Origin: an uncultured Treponema sp.
GTDB lineage: Bacteria > Spirochaetota > Spirochaetia > Treponematales > Treponemataceae
DNA: 23,199 bases
Direction of reading: 5' to 3'
Assembly: GCA_937902445.1 (NCBI GenBank)
Contig: CALELJ010000282.1
Coordinates: 1 to 23,199, forward strand
Both the position numbers and the translations under genes were made by a program. Shown here one piece after another: positions 22,536-23,199 of the stretch. Each line of letters starts with the position of its first letter. The first letter of the stretch is position 1. Under the pieces are notes generated by a model. The model was not told the DNA's origin, searched no databases, and worked only from the letters and a program-made list of their open reading frames with translations.

Positions 22536-22585
22536 TTTTCCCGTTTTTTTATTTTGACAGAATAATTGACAATGGGAAAATTAAT
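22531..22585 (+). promoter_or_regulatory. Long-range hairpin joining the small-protein stop codon to the COG0523 start
   Basis: Twelve bases overlapping the stop codon of the small gene (22531-22542) pair with twelve bases (22574-22585) that include GGGA, the only ribosome-site candidate, and end just before the ATG at 22586; one pair is G-U. The 31-nt loop has two TTGACA copies (22554-22559, 22566-22571), which could also be -35 boxes. Confidence 0.45.
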
Positions 22586-23199
22586 ATGAAAAAGAAACCA
22601 GTAACCCTCATTACGGGATATTTAGGTTCCGGTAAGACAACCCTGCTTAACGAAATTCTTCGTCAGGAAAGCAGAAAGGTTGCTCTTATCGTGAACGACA
22701 TGGGCAGCATAAATATTGATGCTGCTATCATCAAAAAAAATGGCTCTGCAGTTGCACAGAGTGAAATGTATGAAATGCAGAACGGCTGTATCTGCTGCAC
22801 TCTTCGCGAAGAATTCCTTTTGCAGGTTGAGAAAATTTCTGACAATGATTCTATTGAAACAGTCTTTGTTGAAGCTTCCGGCATAAGTGACCCTGGTGCT
22901 GTTGCTGCATCTTTCCTTGCCTATGAAGAGGAAAATCCGGATACAAATGTCTATCTTTCCAACATTGTTACCGTTGTTGATGCCGACAGAATCTACCGTG
23001 AATTCATGACGGATCTTGAAAGTTATGACCAGAATGATCCTAACAACCTCAAGTCAAATGACATCACTACATTGATTGTGGATCAGATTGAATTCTGTAA
23101 TACGATTGTCCTCAATAAGCTTGATTTGCTTGATGAGGATCAGATTGAGCAGGTAATAAAAATCATCCGTGACTTCCAGCCAAGAGCTGAGATCATCAG
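22586..23199 (+). CDS. COG0523 (CobW/ZigA-type) metallochaperone GTPase, 3' end cut by the window
   Basis: The first 204 residues of a G3E-family GTPase that runs past the window end. It has Walker A GYLGSGKTT (11-19), the metal-binding CxCC motif in NGCICCTLREEF (Cys68, Cys70, Cys71), the G3-like EASGISDP (96-103) and NKLD (177-180). COG0523 proteins deliver metals, often Zn2+, to target enzymes and are frequently under Zur control when zinc is scarce. The Fur-family gene and the Cys/His membrane protein just upstream fit that role; a CobW role in cobalamin synthesis is less likely, as no cobalamin genes are near. ATG at 22586 has only a weak GGGA 8 nt upstream, inside a predicted hairpin. 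The C-terminal CobW_C domain is not in the window. Confidence 0.92.
   Translation, partial: MKKKPVTLITGYLGSGKTTLLNEILRQESRKVALIVNDMGSINIDAAIIKKNGSAVAQSEMYEMQNGCICCTLREEFLLQVEKISDNDSIETVFVEASGISDPGAVAASFLAYEEENPDTNVYLSNIVTVVDADRIYREFMTDLESYDQNDPNNLKSNDITTLIVDQIEFCNTIVLNKLDLLDEDQIEQVIKIIRDFQPRAEII

Noticed and set aside
22586..23199. CobW role in cobalamin synthesis
   Set aside because: No cobalamin genes are near and the context is a metalloregulator; the wider COG0523 label is safer.

Overview
The window reads as chromosomal DNA of a spirochaete, most likely a host-associated Treponema-type bacterium. The best single marker is a class I lysyl-tRNA synthetase, an enzyme otherwise typical of archaea, spirochaetes and some alphaproteobacteria. 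Other support comes from the two large membrane-anchored SpoIIE-type phosphatases, the relaxed lipobox of the VanY-like protein and the AT-rich intergenic DNA. The genus is an inference; no rRNA gene is present. Genes are densely packed, with no gene-free stretch above about 255 bp, and most transcription units end in convincing intrinsic terminators.

Layout: (1) 1-1570: a terminator-like hairpin and an AGCS-family alanine/glycine:cation symporter. (2) 1571-7440: era on the minus strand, divergent from a glycogen breakdown pair, glgX (debranching) and glgP (phosphorylase); glgP has its own promoter carrying a LacI-type palindrome. (3) 7440-9300: a nested palindromic intergenic element, a cytoplasmic SGNH/GDSL hydrolase (minus strand) and a small membrane protein of the Sm_multidrug_ex family. 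(4) 9385-13470: the chaperone operon grpE-dnaK-dnaJ, with a large structured element between grpE and dnaK and a terminator-like hairpin between dnaK and dnaJ. (5) 13588-18486: an apparent operon of two SpoIIE-type phosphatases, a STAS anti-sigma-factor antagonist and a VanY-type D,D-carboxypeptidase lipoprotein. The second phosphatase has lost key metal-binding aspartates and looks like a pseudophosphatase. (6) 18500-20208: class I lysS. (7) 20222-21706: a CrtI/RetSat-like FAD oxidoreductase (minus strand). (8) 21802-23199: a Fur-family regulator, a tiny membrane protein with an H-x-C-x4-C-x2-C motif and a COG0523 (CobW-type) metallochaperone GTPase cut by the window end. This last group looks like a zinc-homeostasis module.

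Three themes cut across the window. First, several genes (era, lysS, the FAD oxidoreductase, fur, perhaps glgX and the small export protein) have a -10-like hexamer only 6-10 nt before the start codon and no usable Shine-Dalgarno, suggesting leaderless mRNAs, while others (glgP, dnaK, the phosphatases, the STAS gene) have clear ribosome binding sites. Second, RNA hairpins sit at functional junctions: dnaK/dnaJ, the stop codon of the small protein against the COG0523 start, and before the symporter. Third, the least described pieces are the Fur / Cys-His membrane protein / COG0523 cluster and the phosphatase-pseudophosphatase-STAS-VanY cluster, which has no anti-sigma kinase nearby. All assignments come from reading motifs by eye; no database search was run.
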